Source: Streptomyces sp. NBC_00341 (GTDB lineage Bacteria > Actinomycetota > Actinomycetes > Streptomycetales > Streptomycetaceae). Taken from it: 64,000 nt of DNA. The notes under the pieces are model-generated. The model was not told the origin of the DNA, ran no database searches, and saw only the letters and a list, made by a program, of their open reading frames with translations. Both the position numbers and the translations under genes were made by a program. Below, one piece after another: positions 7,923 through 16,183 of the stretch; the stretch's first letter is position 1; each line of letters starts with the position of its first letter. The stretch spans positions 7,874,001 through 7,938,000 of the forward strand of contig NZ_CP108002.1 in NCBI RefSeq assembly GCF_041435055.1, in the 5' to 3' direction.

Positions 7923-8873
7923 TCACTCCGACACCGTGGTGTAGCGCCCTTCGGGCCCGCCGTCGTCCCACGGCTCGCAGCGGTCCGACAGATCGACCCG
8001 CACCCCGTGCGGTACCAGGGCGTCGGAGATCCTGCCCTCCATCCGCTCACTGAGGAAGTGGTGGTGCAGATCCAGCACATCGAGGTGGGTCAGCGGCTGG
8101 CCCTCCAGCAGCGCGGCCGCGCCCTCGTCCCCGAGGGTGCCGCACGACAGGTCGAGCGTGCGCAGCCGGGCCACCAGCGGGGCCGAGGCGACGGCCGCCG
8201 CGATCTCGTTCTCCACCTCGCTGTTGCGCAGACCGAGATGGTGCAGGGCCGGAAACCGGGTGCCGGACAGCAGCGGCGCCAGATCCGCCACATCCGCGTC
8301 GCCGCCGTAGGCGGACACACCCAGCCAGAGATCGAGCCGCTCCAGCGCGGGCAACTCGCTGTCCAGCACCCCGCGGACCACCTCGACCGGCAGCCCGCCC
8401 GTCTCGATGGTGAGCGAACGAAGGCGCTCGTGCCGGGTGGGCGGGAAGACGAGATCGGTTCCGCCGCGCACCCCGAACTCCACCAGCGCCGGATAGGCGG
8501 CGAGCAGGGCGGTCACATCGCTCTGCTGGATCCAGGAGATCTCCGACTCCTCCATCGTCAGATCCCCGACGAACACCGCCTCCAGCGACGTCAGCCGGTC
8601 GGCGGCGGCCGTCACCAGACCGATCGGATAGGACGAGTCCTCCTCGTACGACTCGCCCCACTGACCGATGATCAGCGCCCGCACCCCGGCCGGGTCGACG
8701 GCTGCCAGGAACGAGGCGAACTCCTGCTCCCAGGTGCGGTCGTCCTCGTACGGCTCGACGAAGACGCGCCAGGCCGCCGCACCCGCGGCCGGCCGGCTCC
8801 CGTCGCTCGCGTCGTGCTGGAAGTCGACGGCCGGAAGGCCGAGCAGCTCGTGCAGGTGGTCCACATCGGACAT
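7923..8873 (-). CDS. STM4015-family leucine-rich repeat protein, copy B
   Basis: 316 residues, first gene of the operon. It is a paralogue of the next gene: same N-terminal half with conserved DPAGVRALIIG, then leucine-rich repeats (LHHLGLRNSEVENEI, LRTLDLSCGTLGDEG, LDVLDLHHHFLSE) and the same C-terminal tail. AGGAG precedes the ATG with nine bases between. The tandem copies probably arose by duplication, since other clusters of this type are known with a single STM4015 gene. A DNA-damage-type promoter motif lies 43 bases upstream of the start. No signal peptide or membrane segment, so cytoplasmic. Confidence 0.85.
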   Translation of the reverse strand: MSDVDHLHELLGLPAVDFQHDASDGSRPAAGAAAWRVFVEPYEDDRTWEQEFASFLAAVDPAGVRALIIGQWGESYEEDSSYPIGLVTAAADRLTSLEAVFVGDLTMEESEISWIQQSDVTALLAAYPALVEFGVRGGTDLVFPPTRHERLRSLTIETGGLPVEVVRGVLDSELPALERLDLWLGVSAYGGDADVADLAPLLSGTRFPALHHLGLRNSEVENEIAAAVASAPLVARLRTLDLSCGTLGDEGAAALLEGQPLTHLDVLDLHHHFLSERMEGRISDALVPHGVRVDLSDRCEPWDDGGPEGRYTTVSE

Positions 8874-8915
8874 GGCCCTGGGCTCCTGGTGACGGTGACG
8901 GATTGATGTCCGCAA

Positions 8916-8938
8916 GGTCTATCAACAGCCACTGACAA
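8916..8938 (-). promoter_or_regulatory. PafBC/RecA_NDp-like promoter of the STM4015-4011 operon
   Basis: Read on the minus strand: TTGTCAGTG (8938-8930), eight bases, then TAGACC (8921-8916). This matches the LexA-independent DNA-damage promoter known from mycobacteria (tTGTCRGtg-N8-TAnnnT) except for the last -10 base. The predicted transcript start is about 35 bases before the ATG at 8873. Confidence 0.65.
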
Positions 8939-8977
8939 CGGGCGCACCGGCCCCGCCGCCCGGCCCTTCACCGTCGA

Positions 8978-9000
8978 TTGTCAGACCCCCGCCGTAGCGT
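8978..9000 (+). promoter_or_regulatory. PafBC/RecA_NDp-like promoter of the 9049 gene
   Basis: TTGTCAGAC at 8978-8986, eight bases, then TAGCGT at 8995-9000. The core TTGTCAG and the N8-TAnnnT part match the PafBC-dependent DNA-damage promoter class; only the last two bases of the first box differ (AC for TG). It points away from the similar motif at 8916-8938, forming a divergent pair 40 bp apart. Confidence 0.65.
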
Positions 9001-9048
9001 TTTCCACGTGGCCGGCACAGCGGGTGCCGGTCCGGAGGGGAGACGTCT

Positions 9049-9375
9049 GTGTACCGGCAGGGCGATGTGCTGATCATGGCGCTGGAGGAGTCCGAGGTAC
9101 CGCCGAACCTCCTGGACGCACCGGGCGAACTGCGTGACGGGCGGGGGCGGCTGGTGCTCGCGCTAGGTGAGGTCACCGGACACGCCCACGCGGTGCCGGG
9201 ACCCGGCCGGCTGATCCGGGAGGCCGGGGTGTTCGGCCCGATGCTGCTCCACCTGCCCGACGGGGGGCGGGTGGTGCACGAGGAGCACGCGGTGATCCCG
9301 CTGCCGAAGGGCTGGTTCCGCGTCGTGCGCCAGCGGGAGTACGCGCCGGGGTCGGTCCGCATCGTCGCGGACTGA
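9049..9375 (+). CDS. Small conserved protein with GEVTGHAH motif, function unknown
   Basis: 108 residues, starting at GTG with GGGGAG six bases upstream. The sequence opens with YRQGDVLIMAL and has a conserved-looking centre GEVTGHAHAV with two histidines two residues apart, then HEEHAVIPLP and a basic strand WFRVVRQREY. It looks like a small all-beta domain, and the His residues could bind metal; both are inference. I do not know a function. It is followed 114 bases later by a DUF6745-like gene, and the two probably form one transcript from the DNA-damage-like promoter at 8978-9000. Confidence 0.8.
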   Translation: MYRQGDVLIMALEESEVPPNLLDAPGELRDGRGRLVLALGEVTGHAHAVPGPGRLIREAGVFGPMLLHLPDGGRVVHEEHAVIPLPKGWFRVVRQREYAPGSVRIVAD

Positions 9376-9431
9376 GCCGCTCCACCGGCCGGGCCTGCGG
9401 GAGCCCGCGGTGAGGAGTGGCCGGAGAACGT

Positions 9432-9470
9432 CCGGAACAGGAAACCGGAACAGGAAACCGGAACAGGGAA
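9432..9470. repeat. Three 13-bp tandem repeats
   Basis: CCGGAACAGGAAA occurs at 9432-9444 and 9445-9457, and a one-base variant follows at 9458-9470. It lies in the gap between the 108-aa gene and the DUF6745-like gene. The copies are purine-rich and could vary by slippage. Confidence 0.85.
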
Positions 9471-9489
9471 GACAGGGGACGGGGAGAAC

Positions 9490-10491
9490 ATGCAGTACGT
9501 GGACTCATGGCGGGCCGTGGCGGCGGCGACGGGCGCGGCGGACCGGGCGGCGGCGGAGGACGGGGTGCGGCTCGCCTACCGCAGCGCGGGTCTCGCCGAG
9601 CCGGAGGAGTTCGTCTGGGCCGAATCGCCCAGGGAGGCCGTCGGGCTCGTGCGGAAGCTGGCCGACGCAGGCCGCTCGGTCCGCGAGGAGATAAGGACCC
9701 GGCCCTGGGCGGACGAACGACGCCGTTTGTACGACGAGTTGGGCCCGGCCGGCTGGTCCGCGCTCTGGTCCGCCACCGGCGCCCAGCTGTGGGAGACGAC
9801 GGCGGCGCTCGCCGACCGGATACGGGCCGCTGTCGTGTCCGAGGCGGCCGAGCGGCCGGAGGACGAGCCGGATGTGCGGCTGCTCCTCCTCGACGCGGTC
9901 CTGGGCCAGCACGACGCGGCCTGGCTCGCCGCGTTCGACGGCCGGGGCGACCGGCTCGACGGACTGGCGGCGGTGGCCAGGAACGCGGGCTGGTGGTGGC
10001 CCTACGAGCGCACGGTGGTGATCAGTGAGCGTCCCGAGGAGCTGTACCGCGACGAGGCGGGCAGGCTCGACCGCGGCGACGGCCCCGCGCTCTCCTACCG
10101 GGACGGCTTCGGGCTGTACGCCTGGCGCGGCATGCCGGTGCCCGCCGCCTTCCTGGCGGAGCTGACCGCGCTCACCCCCGAACGGATCCGGGCCGAGGAG
10201 AACGCGGAACTGCGGCGCGTGATGCTGGAGTTCTACGGATACGACCGCTACCTCACCGAATCGGGCGCCGAACCGCTCCACCGGGACGAGACGGGCATCC
10301 TCTGGCGGATCGCGCTGGACGGCGACGAGGACGTGGTCATGGTCGAGGTGGTCAACTCCACCCCGGAGCCGGACGGCACGCACCGCACCTACTGGCTGCG
10401 GGTGCCGCCCGCGGTCCGGACCGCGAAGGACGGCGTCGCCTGGACGTTCGGGCTGCCGGGCGAGTCCTACGCACCCGTGCGTCAGACGTGA
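9490..10491 (+). CDS. DUF6745-like protein, function unknown
   Basis: 333 residues with GGGGAG before the ATG. The N-terminal half is helical (EEFVWAESPREAVGLVRKL). The centre has an aromatic run NAGWWWPYERTVVISERP followed by ELYRDEAGRLDRGDGPALSYRDGFGLYAWRG split into a repeat-like fold; this block (D/NxDGPAxxYxDGxxxYxWxG) is what I recognise as DUF6745. The C-terminus has an LHRDETGILWRI strand repeat. No catalytic motif is evident. It is paired with the upstream 108-aa gene and divergent from the LRR/radical SAM operon, with both promoters of DNA-damage type. Confidence 0.75.
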   Translation: MQYVDSWRAVAAATGAADRAAAEDGVRLAYRSAGLAEPEEFVWAESPREAVGLVRKLADAGRSVREEIRTRPWADERRRLYDELGPAGWSALWSATGAQLWETTAALADRIRAAVVSEAAERPEDEPDVRLLLLDAVLGQHDAAWLAAFDGRGDRLDGLAAVARNAGWWWPYERTVVISERPEELYRDEAGRLDRGDGPALSYRDGFGLYAWRGMPVPAAFLAELTALTPERIRAEENAELRRVMLEFYGYDRYLTESGAEPLHRDETGILWRIALDGDEDVVMVEVVNSTPEPDGTHRTYWLRVPPAVRTAKDGVAWTFGLPGESYAPVRQT

Positions 10492-10524
10492 GGCCCCGCT
10501 GGAGAGGGCTGTCTGCTCCGGTAG

Positions 10525-11136
10525 TCAGGCGGTCAGTGTCTCGTGGTCTATGCCGAGTTCACGGGCCAGTGCCTGCTCGGTCCACTCCAGCATGGTGGCC
10601 CGGGAGAGCGGACCCGCGTACGAGGTCATCTGCACCGCCAGGCCGTCCAGCAGAGCGGTGAGCCGCCAGGCCACGGACATCGGGTCGTCGCAGTGGAACT
10701 CGCCCGCGGCCGCGCCTTCGTCGATGACCTCGGCCAGCTCCGCCTTCCACTGCTGGTCGAGGTCGCCCGCGACCGTGCGCAACGCGGGATCGCGGATCGA
10801 TGCCGCCCAGCCCTCGATCCACAGCCGCCAGCCCTTGGCCTGACCCGTCGGCGCGTACCAGCGGACGGCGGCGCGCAGCCTTCGCACCGCCGTGGTCCGA
10901 CGGGTCAACAGCTTGCGCAGATGCGCGAGATCGGCCTCGGCCGCGTGTGCGAAAGCGGCGGCGACCAGCTTCTCCTTGGTGGAGAAGTGGTAGAGCACGA
11001 GTGCGTTGCTCACGCCGAGGACGGAGGCCACATCGGCGATCCGTACCGCCGCGACACCTCGCACCTCGATCTGTTCCACGGCAGCGCGCAGCAGCTCCTC
11101 GCGTCGCTCCGCCACACCCAACCGCACTCTGCCCAC
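10525..11136 (-). CDS. TetR/AcrR-family transcriptional regulator
   Basis: 203 residues. The N-terminal helix-turn-helix is typical (VRIADVASVLGVSNALVLYHFSTKEKL, about residues 30-57). The C-terminal half is a ligand-binding helical bundle with WRLTALLDGLAVQM, close to BetI-like TetR regulators. It lies 102 bases downstream of the dehydrogenase gene on the same strand and may share its transcript. The palindrome at 12546-12563, upstream of that dehydrogenase, is a likely binding site. Ligand unknown; an amino acid or a derived amine or acid would fit the neighbour. Confidence 0.87.
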   Translation of the reverse strand: MGRVRLGVAERREELLRAAVEQIEVRGVAAVRIADVASVLGVSNALVLYHFSTKEKLVAAAFAHAAEADLAHLRKLLTRRTTAVRRLRAAVRWYAPTGQAKGWRLWIEGWAASIRDPALRTVAGDLDQQWKAELAEVIDEGAAAGEFHCDDPMSVAWRLTALLDGLAVQMTSYAGPLSRATMLEWTEQALARELGIDHETLTA

Positions 11137-11238
11137 GGCGCCACCCTAACAACGGCCCTGCCGGGGCAGGCCGGTACCGCGATCCGCGGCGGTCGCAGGG
11201 CCGTGCGGTGTCCGGCCGCTGACCGGGCGCGCGCCCGG

Positions 11239-12447
11239 TCAGCGGTACCAGCCGAAGCGTTCCGCCATCACCGGCAGCCGGTCCGCGACGACGGCGTGGG
11301 CCGCCGCCCGTGGGGTGCAGCCGTCCGCGGCGGCCCTGCTCATCACCAGCTCGACGAGCGCGCGCATCGAACTCCGGGTGTGCGCGAAGGCCTCGTCGGC
11401 ACCGGCGCCGATGTCACCGAACAGGGTCCACCACCACCAGGCGTTGGTGCCGGAGTTGACGACGACATCGGGCAGCACCGTGATCCCGCGATCGGCGAGC
11501 AGCGCCTCGGCCTCCGGCAGCACCGGCATATTGGCCGCCTCGACCACCCAACGGGCCCTGATCCCCGCCTGGTTCCCGGCGTCGATGGCGTAGGAGACGG
11601 CGGCGGGAACGAGTACCTCCACGTCCTGTTCCAGCCAGGCCCCGGCGGGCAGCTCGCGGTCGGCCCCGCGCAGCGCGCCGCGGTCGACGGTCCCGTGGGT
11701 GTCCCGGGCGGACAGCAGGGCCTCGATGTCGAGGCCGGCCGGGTTGGCGATGGTGCCCCTGACGTCGGCGACGGCGACCACCCGGAGCCCGGCCCGGGAC
11801 AGGAACCTGGCCGTCGCGCCGCCCATGGTGCCGAGCCCCTGCACGGCGACCCGCACCCCGTCGTACGCGACCCCGTCCCGGTCCAGCGCGGCCAGCGCGG
11901 ACTCCGCGACTCCGCAGCCGCCGACCAGCTCGTCGAGGCCGATGCCGTCCACCTCGACGGCGAAGGCGTCGGCCAGTCGCTGCCGGGCGGCCGCCTCGTC
12001 GTCGAGCAGCGGATAGACGGCCTCGATGGAGGAGACGAGTCCGGCCTCCGCGGCGGCCCGGTCGACCAGGTCCTGGCTGAGGCCCAGGTCCTCTCCGGTC
12101 GTCCAGATCGTCTCGACGTACGGGCGCACGGCGCGCAGGTAGCGGACCAGGACGCCGTAGGCGGCCGGATCACGGGGATCGCAGTCGATGCCGCCCTTGG
12201 CGCCGCCGAGGGGGACGTAGCGGGCGCCGGTGCGGTCCGCGTCGAAGTGGAGGGCTTCCTTCATCGTCATGCCGCGGGCCAGTCCCGCCACCTCTTCGAG
12301 CGTGCAGCCCGCGCGCATCCGCAGCCCGCCGCTGGACACCCCGCGCACCAGCCGGTCGACGACCAGGTGTCCCCGGTGGCCGGTGACGTGGTCCGTCCAG
12401 GTCAGCGAGATCAGCGGGGCGGGCGGGGACACCGCGGGCGTTGTCAT
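11239..12447 (-). CDS. Glu/Leu/Phe/Val dehydrogenase family protein
   Basis: 402 residues. Oxidative deamination of an amino acid to its 2-oxo acid with NAD(P)+. The catalytic region is GGAKGGIDCDP with the active Lys, preceded by the conserved substrate segment GMTMKEAL. TTGEDLGLS carries a family-conserved Asp. The C-terminal Rossmann domain has GLGTMGG and VVAVADVRG. Length and GGAKGG context fit this superfamily, but substrate cannot be fixed; Leu/Val/Phe-type is more likely than hexameric glutamate dehydrogenase. It is followed by a TetR regulator and has a TetR-like operator 99 bases upstream. Confidence 0.87.
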   Translation of the reverse strand: MTTPAVSPPAPLISLTWTDHVTGHRGHLVVDRLVRGVSSGGLRMRAGCTLEEVAGLARGMTMKEALHFDADRTGARYVPLGGAKGGIDCDPRDPAAYGVLVRYLRAVRPYVETIWTTGEDLGLSQDLVDRAAAEAGLVSSIEAVYPLLDDEAAARQRLADAFAVEVDGIGLDELVGGCGVAESALAALDRDGVAYDGVRVAVQGLGTMGGATARFLSRAGLRVVAVADVRGTIANPAGLDIEALLSARDTHGTVDRGALRGADRELPAGAWLEQDVEVLVPAAVSYAIDAGNQAGIRARWVVEAANMPVLPEAEALLADRGITVLPDVVVNSGTNAWWWWTLFGDIGAGADEAFAHTRSSMRALVELVMSRAAADGCTPRAAAHAVVADRLPVMAERFGWYR

Positions 12448-12545
12448 CGGAGTTCTCCTCGGTCACTGCGTTCGGGGGCGGGCCCGGGGACGGTGCGGTG
12501 GACCCGGGCCGCGCGGACCGGGTGGCCGTCCGGCCCGTGATCTTT

Positions 12546-13144
<599 letters not shown>

Positions 13145-13243
13145 GGCGGGCCCCGCGGGCCACCATCCTGTTGGGTGTTCTGCTCTCGCACTGTCGTACC
13201 CCCTGTCCATAATGAGATGACACCGACTCCCTCAGGAGATCTT

Positions 13244-14506
13244 GTGACCGGCGCTGACTCCACGTTCTCGCTCCGTACCCGGCTGCGTGCGCTGCGGCCC
13301 GCCGACTTCGGGGCCGACCCCGGCGGCCCCCGTATGGAGCGCATTCGTCGTTCCCCGAATTTCGTCGACGGGTCCTTCCAGAACCCGGTGGGGGCGCGGA
13401 TCAGGCCGTCGGGGTCCGCCCTGGAGTTCGCGAAGACGTACTTCCGCAAGGAGGAGCGGGTCCTGAGATCGCCGACCGGTGACGTACCGGTCCATGCCAC
13501 CACCCTGGCCGATCTCGCCACGCCTCCCGTCTCCGGGCTGCGGCTCACCTGGATGGGGCATTCCAGTGTGCTCGCGGAGATCGACGGCCGGCGGGTGCTG
13601 TTCGACCCGGTCTGGGGCGACCGCTGCTCGCCCTTCGCGTTCGCGGGCCCCAAGCGCCTGCATCCCGCACCGCTGCCGCTCGGCGTCCTCGGTCCGGTCG
13701 ATGTCGTGGTGATCTCCCACGACCACTACGACCACCTCGACCTGCCGACCATCCGGGCGCTGGCCCGTACGGACACGGCCTTCGCGGTGCCGCTGGGGGT
13801 CGGGGCCCATCTGGAGCGCTGGGGCGTGTCCCCCGACCGCATCCGCGAGCTCGACTGGAACGAGGACACGAACGTCGCCGGGATCAGCCTGACAGCCACC
13901 CCGGCCAGGCACTTCTGCGGCCGTGGCCTGCGTAACCAGCAGCACACCCTGTGGGCCTCGTGGGCCGTCGCGGGGCCCGAGCACCGGATCTACCACAGCG
14001 GCGACACCGGCTATTTCCCCGGCTTCAAGGAGATCGGCGCCGAACACGGGCCGTTCGACGCCACCATGATCCAGATCGGTGCGTACAGCCAGTACTGGCC
14101 CAAGGACCACACGGACGGCAAGCCGGAACCCGGTGCCTGGCCGGACATCCACATGAGCCCCGACGAGGGGGTCCAGGCCCATCTGGACCTCCAGGGCAAC
14201 GATCCGGCGGCGGGCGTCATGCTGCCGATCCACTGGGGGACGTTCAACCTCGCGCTGCATCCGTGGGCCGAGCCCGCCGAATGGTCGATGCGTGCCACCC
14301 AGGTCGCGGGAGTCACGATGGCGGCTCCGCACCCGGGCCGCCCGTTCGAGCCCGCCGATCCGCCGGCCGTCGAACCGTGGTGGCGCGGTGTGGCGGCGGA
14401 ACCCGTGGCGGGCTGGGGCAACTGGCCCCCGGTCCACGTACCGCTTCCCGGCGGAGCCGTGACGCCCGCCCCCGACCGTGACCGCGACCCGGCGGCCCAG
14501 GCCTGA
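13244..14506 (+). CDS. MBL-fold metallo-hydrolase (NAPE-PLD-like)
   Basis: 420 residues. The metal-binding motif is ISHDHYDHLD (HxHxDH), with LTWMGHSSV and LFDPVW before it and HSGDTGYF plus PIHWGTFNL after it, as in the NAPE-PLD/UlaG-like branch of metallo-beta-lactamase-fold enzymes. It would hydrolyse a phosphodiester or lactone, substrate unknown. The GTG start at 13244 is chosen because AGGAG stands five bases before it; earlier in-frame starts at 13175 and 13217 lack such a site. A strong hairpin lies behind it. No signal peptide. Confidence 0.85.
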   Translation: MTGADSTFSLRTRLRALRPADFGADPGGPRMERIRRSPNFVDGSFQNPVGARIRPSGSALEFAKTYFRKEERVLRSPTGDVPVHATTLADLATPPVSGLRLTWMGHSSVLAEIDGRRVLFDPVWGDRCSPFAFAGPKRLHPAPLPLGVLGPVDVVVISHDHYDHLDLPTIRALARTDTAFAVPLGVGAHLERWGVSPDRIRELDWNEDTNVAGISLTATPARHFCGRGLRNQQHTLWASWAVAGPEHRIYHSGDTGYFPGFKEIGAEHGPFDATMIQIGAYSQYWPKDHTDGKPEPGAWPDIHMSPDEGVQAHLDLQGNDPAAGVMLPIHWGTFNLALHPWAEPAEWSMRATQVAGVTMAAPHPGRPFEPADPPAVEPWWRGVAAEPVAGWGNWPPVHVPLPGGAVTPAPDRDRDPAAQA

Positions 14507-14511
14507 GCGGT

Positions 14512-14552
14512 GAGGTGTCCGCGGTGCGACGCGCACGTGCCGCGGACACCTC
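14512..14552. terminator. Bidirectional hairpin terminator
   Basis: GAGGTGTCCGCGG (14512-14524) pairs perfectly with CCGCGGACACCTC (14540-14552) around a 15-base loop. It lies six bases after the MBL stop and 41 bases from the stop of the convergent XRE-cupin gene, so it can serve both. Confidence 0.8.
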
Positions 14553-14593
14553 GACGTGCCGGGTGACCGGCCGAACCACCCCGGCGGCGGGGT

Positions 14594-15172
14594 TCACCCC
14601 GAGGGGTGGAGGTGTGTGCGCTGCCCGTCGTGGTCGAGGATGCACAGGATCTCGGCCGGCCCGCCGTGCGCCTTGAAGGCGTGCGGGATCATGGTGGAGA
14701 ACTCGGCGGCCTGGCCCGTTTCGACCCGGATGGCGCGCTCGCCGAGGATCAGCGTGACGGTCCCCGACAGGACCGTGAACCAGTCCTTGCCCGGATGCAC
14801 TCCCAGCTGATCGGCCCCGGGGCCCCTGGCCTCGTCGGTGATGCGCATCTTGGCGACGGTGGCACCGGCCGGTCCGGAGCCTCGGTTCAGCACCCAGGTG
14901 GTCAGCCCGCGCTGCTCGTCGCGCTGCGGCCTGATCACGACATCCTCGTCGTCGGCGCTCTCCACCAGCTGGTCGAGCGAGATTCCCAGGGCGCGGGCCA
15001 GCGCCGTGAGCTGGTCGAGGCCGATGCGCCGGTGGCCGGTCTCGATACGGCTCAGGGTGGAGGGGCTCAGGAAGGCGCGCTCCGCGAGGTTGTCGAGCGA
15101 CCAGCCGCGGGCCTGCCGCAGGCTCCTGATCCGCATGCGCACCGTGCTGTCCAGATCGCTCTCTTGCGTCAT
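14594..15172 (-). CDS. XRE-family regulator with C-terminal cupin
   Basis: About 192 residues. The HTH occupies residues 15-70 (LRQARGWSLDNLAERAFLSPSTLSRIETG). The C-terminal cupin (PGADQLGVHPGKDWFTVLSGTVTLILGE, split strands) would sense a small ligand. The protein is a probable local repressor of the divergent methyltransferase and of itself: two copies of a CTTGCGyATGACGC box cover its own start region. The ATG at 15172 is preferred; ATGs further upstream in frame fall inside the operator boxes. No clear ribosome binding site is seen, so the mRNA may be leaderless. Confidence 0.85.
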   Translation of the reverse strand: MTQESDLDSTVRMRIRSLRQARGWSLDNLAERAFLSPSTLSRIETGHRRIGLDQLTALARALGISLDQLVESADDEDVVIRPQRDEQRGLTTWVLNRGSGPAGATVAKMRITDEARGPGADQLGVHPGKDWFTVLSGTVTLILGERAIRVETGQAAEFSTMIPHAFKAHGGPAEILCILDHDGQRTHLHPSG

Positions 15173-15200
15173 ACGCAAGAGCATAAGCGTCATGCGCAAG
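15161..15200. promoter_or_regulatory. Twin operator boxes between XRE-cupin and methyltransferase genes
   Basis: CTCTTGCGT-CAT-ACGCAAGAG at 15161-15181 is a perfect 9-bp inverted repeat. A second copy of the core, GCGTCATGCGCAAG, follows at 15187-15200, repeating GCGTCATACGCAAG of the first. The boxes sit over the XRE start codon and in the divergent promoter gap, as expected for autoregulation. Confidence 0.7.
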
Positions 15201-15219
15201 GCGGAGTTATCGTCGGCAT

Positions 15220-16074
15220 ATGAACAACCCCGTCACGCCTTCAGCCCCCACACCGTCAGCCGGCACGAACACAGCCGCCACCGACGCCGCCGTCATGGCC
15301 GAGATCCTGGAGCTCGACGCAGAGGTCCTGGGGGCGTACTTGTCGGAGCTGACCACCTGGCTGGGTGAACTGTCCGACCGGGAACCGGTCCGCATCGTCG
15401 ATCTGGGCAGCGGAACCGGGACCGGTGCGATCGCCCTGGCGCGGCGCTTCCCCGGAGCCGAGGTCTCGGCGGTGGACGTCTCCCCGCAGATGCTCCACCG
15501 CCTGTCGGTGAAGGCGTCCGGGCTGGGACTCGCGGACCGGGTCCGCGGCGTACAGGCCGATCTGGACCAGGGCCGGCCGCCCCTCCCCACCAGCGACCTC
15601 GTCTGGGCCGCCGCCGCACTCCACCACCTGGCCGACCCGGACCGGGTGCTGTCCCACGTGTTCGACGCCCTGCGGCCGGGCGGCCTCCTGGCCATCACCG
15701 AGATGGACTTCTTCCCACGCTTCCTGCCCGAGGACATCGGGGTGGGCCGGCCGGGCCTGGAGGCCCGACTCCACGACGCCCTCAAGGGGGCGCCCGACGC
15801 CGGCTGGACGGACCACCTGGTCCGCGCCGGCTTCACGCCGGAGGCCGAACGCCCCTTCGTGATCGACCTTCCCGCCCCGCTGCCGGACGCCACCGCCCGC
15901 TACGCCCAGGCGTGCCTGCGGAAGCTGCGCTCCCACCTCGACGGGCAGCTCCCCGCAGAAGACCTCGCCGCCCTCGACGCCGTCACCGACGACGAGGGCC
16001 CGCACAGTGTCCTGCGCCGCGACGACCTCACGGTCCGGACCACCCGGACCACCTGGGTGGGCCGCCGCCCCTGA
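15220..16074 (+). CDS. Class I SAM-dependent methyltransferase
   Basis: 284 residues. SAM-binding motif I is VDLGSGTGTGAIAL, with the acidic end of strand 2 in VSAVDVSPQML, and motif ADLDQG/DLVWAAAALHHL in the position of motifs II-III (Methyltransf_11/25 type). The substrate is unknown. It is transcribed away from the XRE-cupin regulator across a 47-base gap that holds the operator boxes, so it is the regulator's likeliest target. Start at the ATG, with GGAG 13 bases upstream. Confidence 0.87.
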   Translation: MNNPVTPSAPTPSAGTNTAATDAAVMAEILELDAEVLGAYLSELTTWLGELSDREPVRIVDLGSGTGTGAIALARRFPGAEVSAVDVSPQMLHRLSVKASGLGLADRVRGVQADLDQGRPPLPTSDLVWAAAALHHLADPDRVLSHVFDALRPGGLLAITEMDFFPRFLPEDIGVGRPGLEARLHDALKGAPDAGWTDHLVRAGFTPEAERPFVIDLPAPLPDATARYAQACLRKLRSHLDGQLPAEDLAALDAVTDDEGPHSVLRRDDLTVRTTRTTWVGRRP

Positions 16075-16183
16075 CCGCCCGTCGAGCGGCGGCGAAGGTG
16101 GCCGGTCGCGGGTCGAACGGCGGTACGCTGCCGTCGGGAAGCGGGTACGGCGTCGGTGCGCCCGCACCTCCGAGGGAGCGGCC

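Noticed and set aside
5821..8873. Classical RiPP cluster with a precursor peptide
   Set aside because: Two radical SAM proteins and an ATP-grasp-like protein suggest it, but no short precursor gene with a ribosome binding site was found within the operon or beside it.
10543..12540. 665-residue plus-strand frame
   Set aside because: It runs opposite both the TetR and dehydrogenase genes, with Gly/Arg/Pro/His-rich sequence and no domain.
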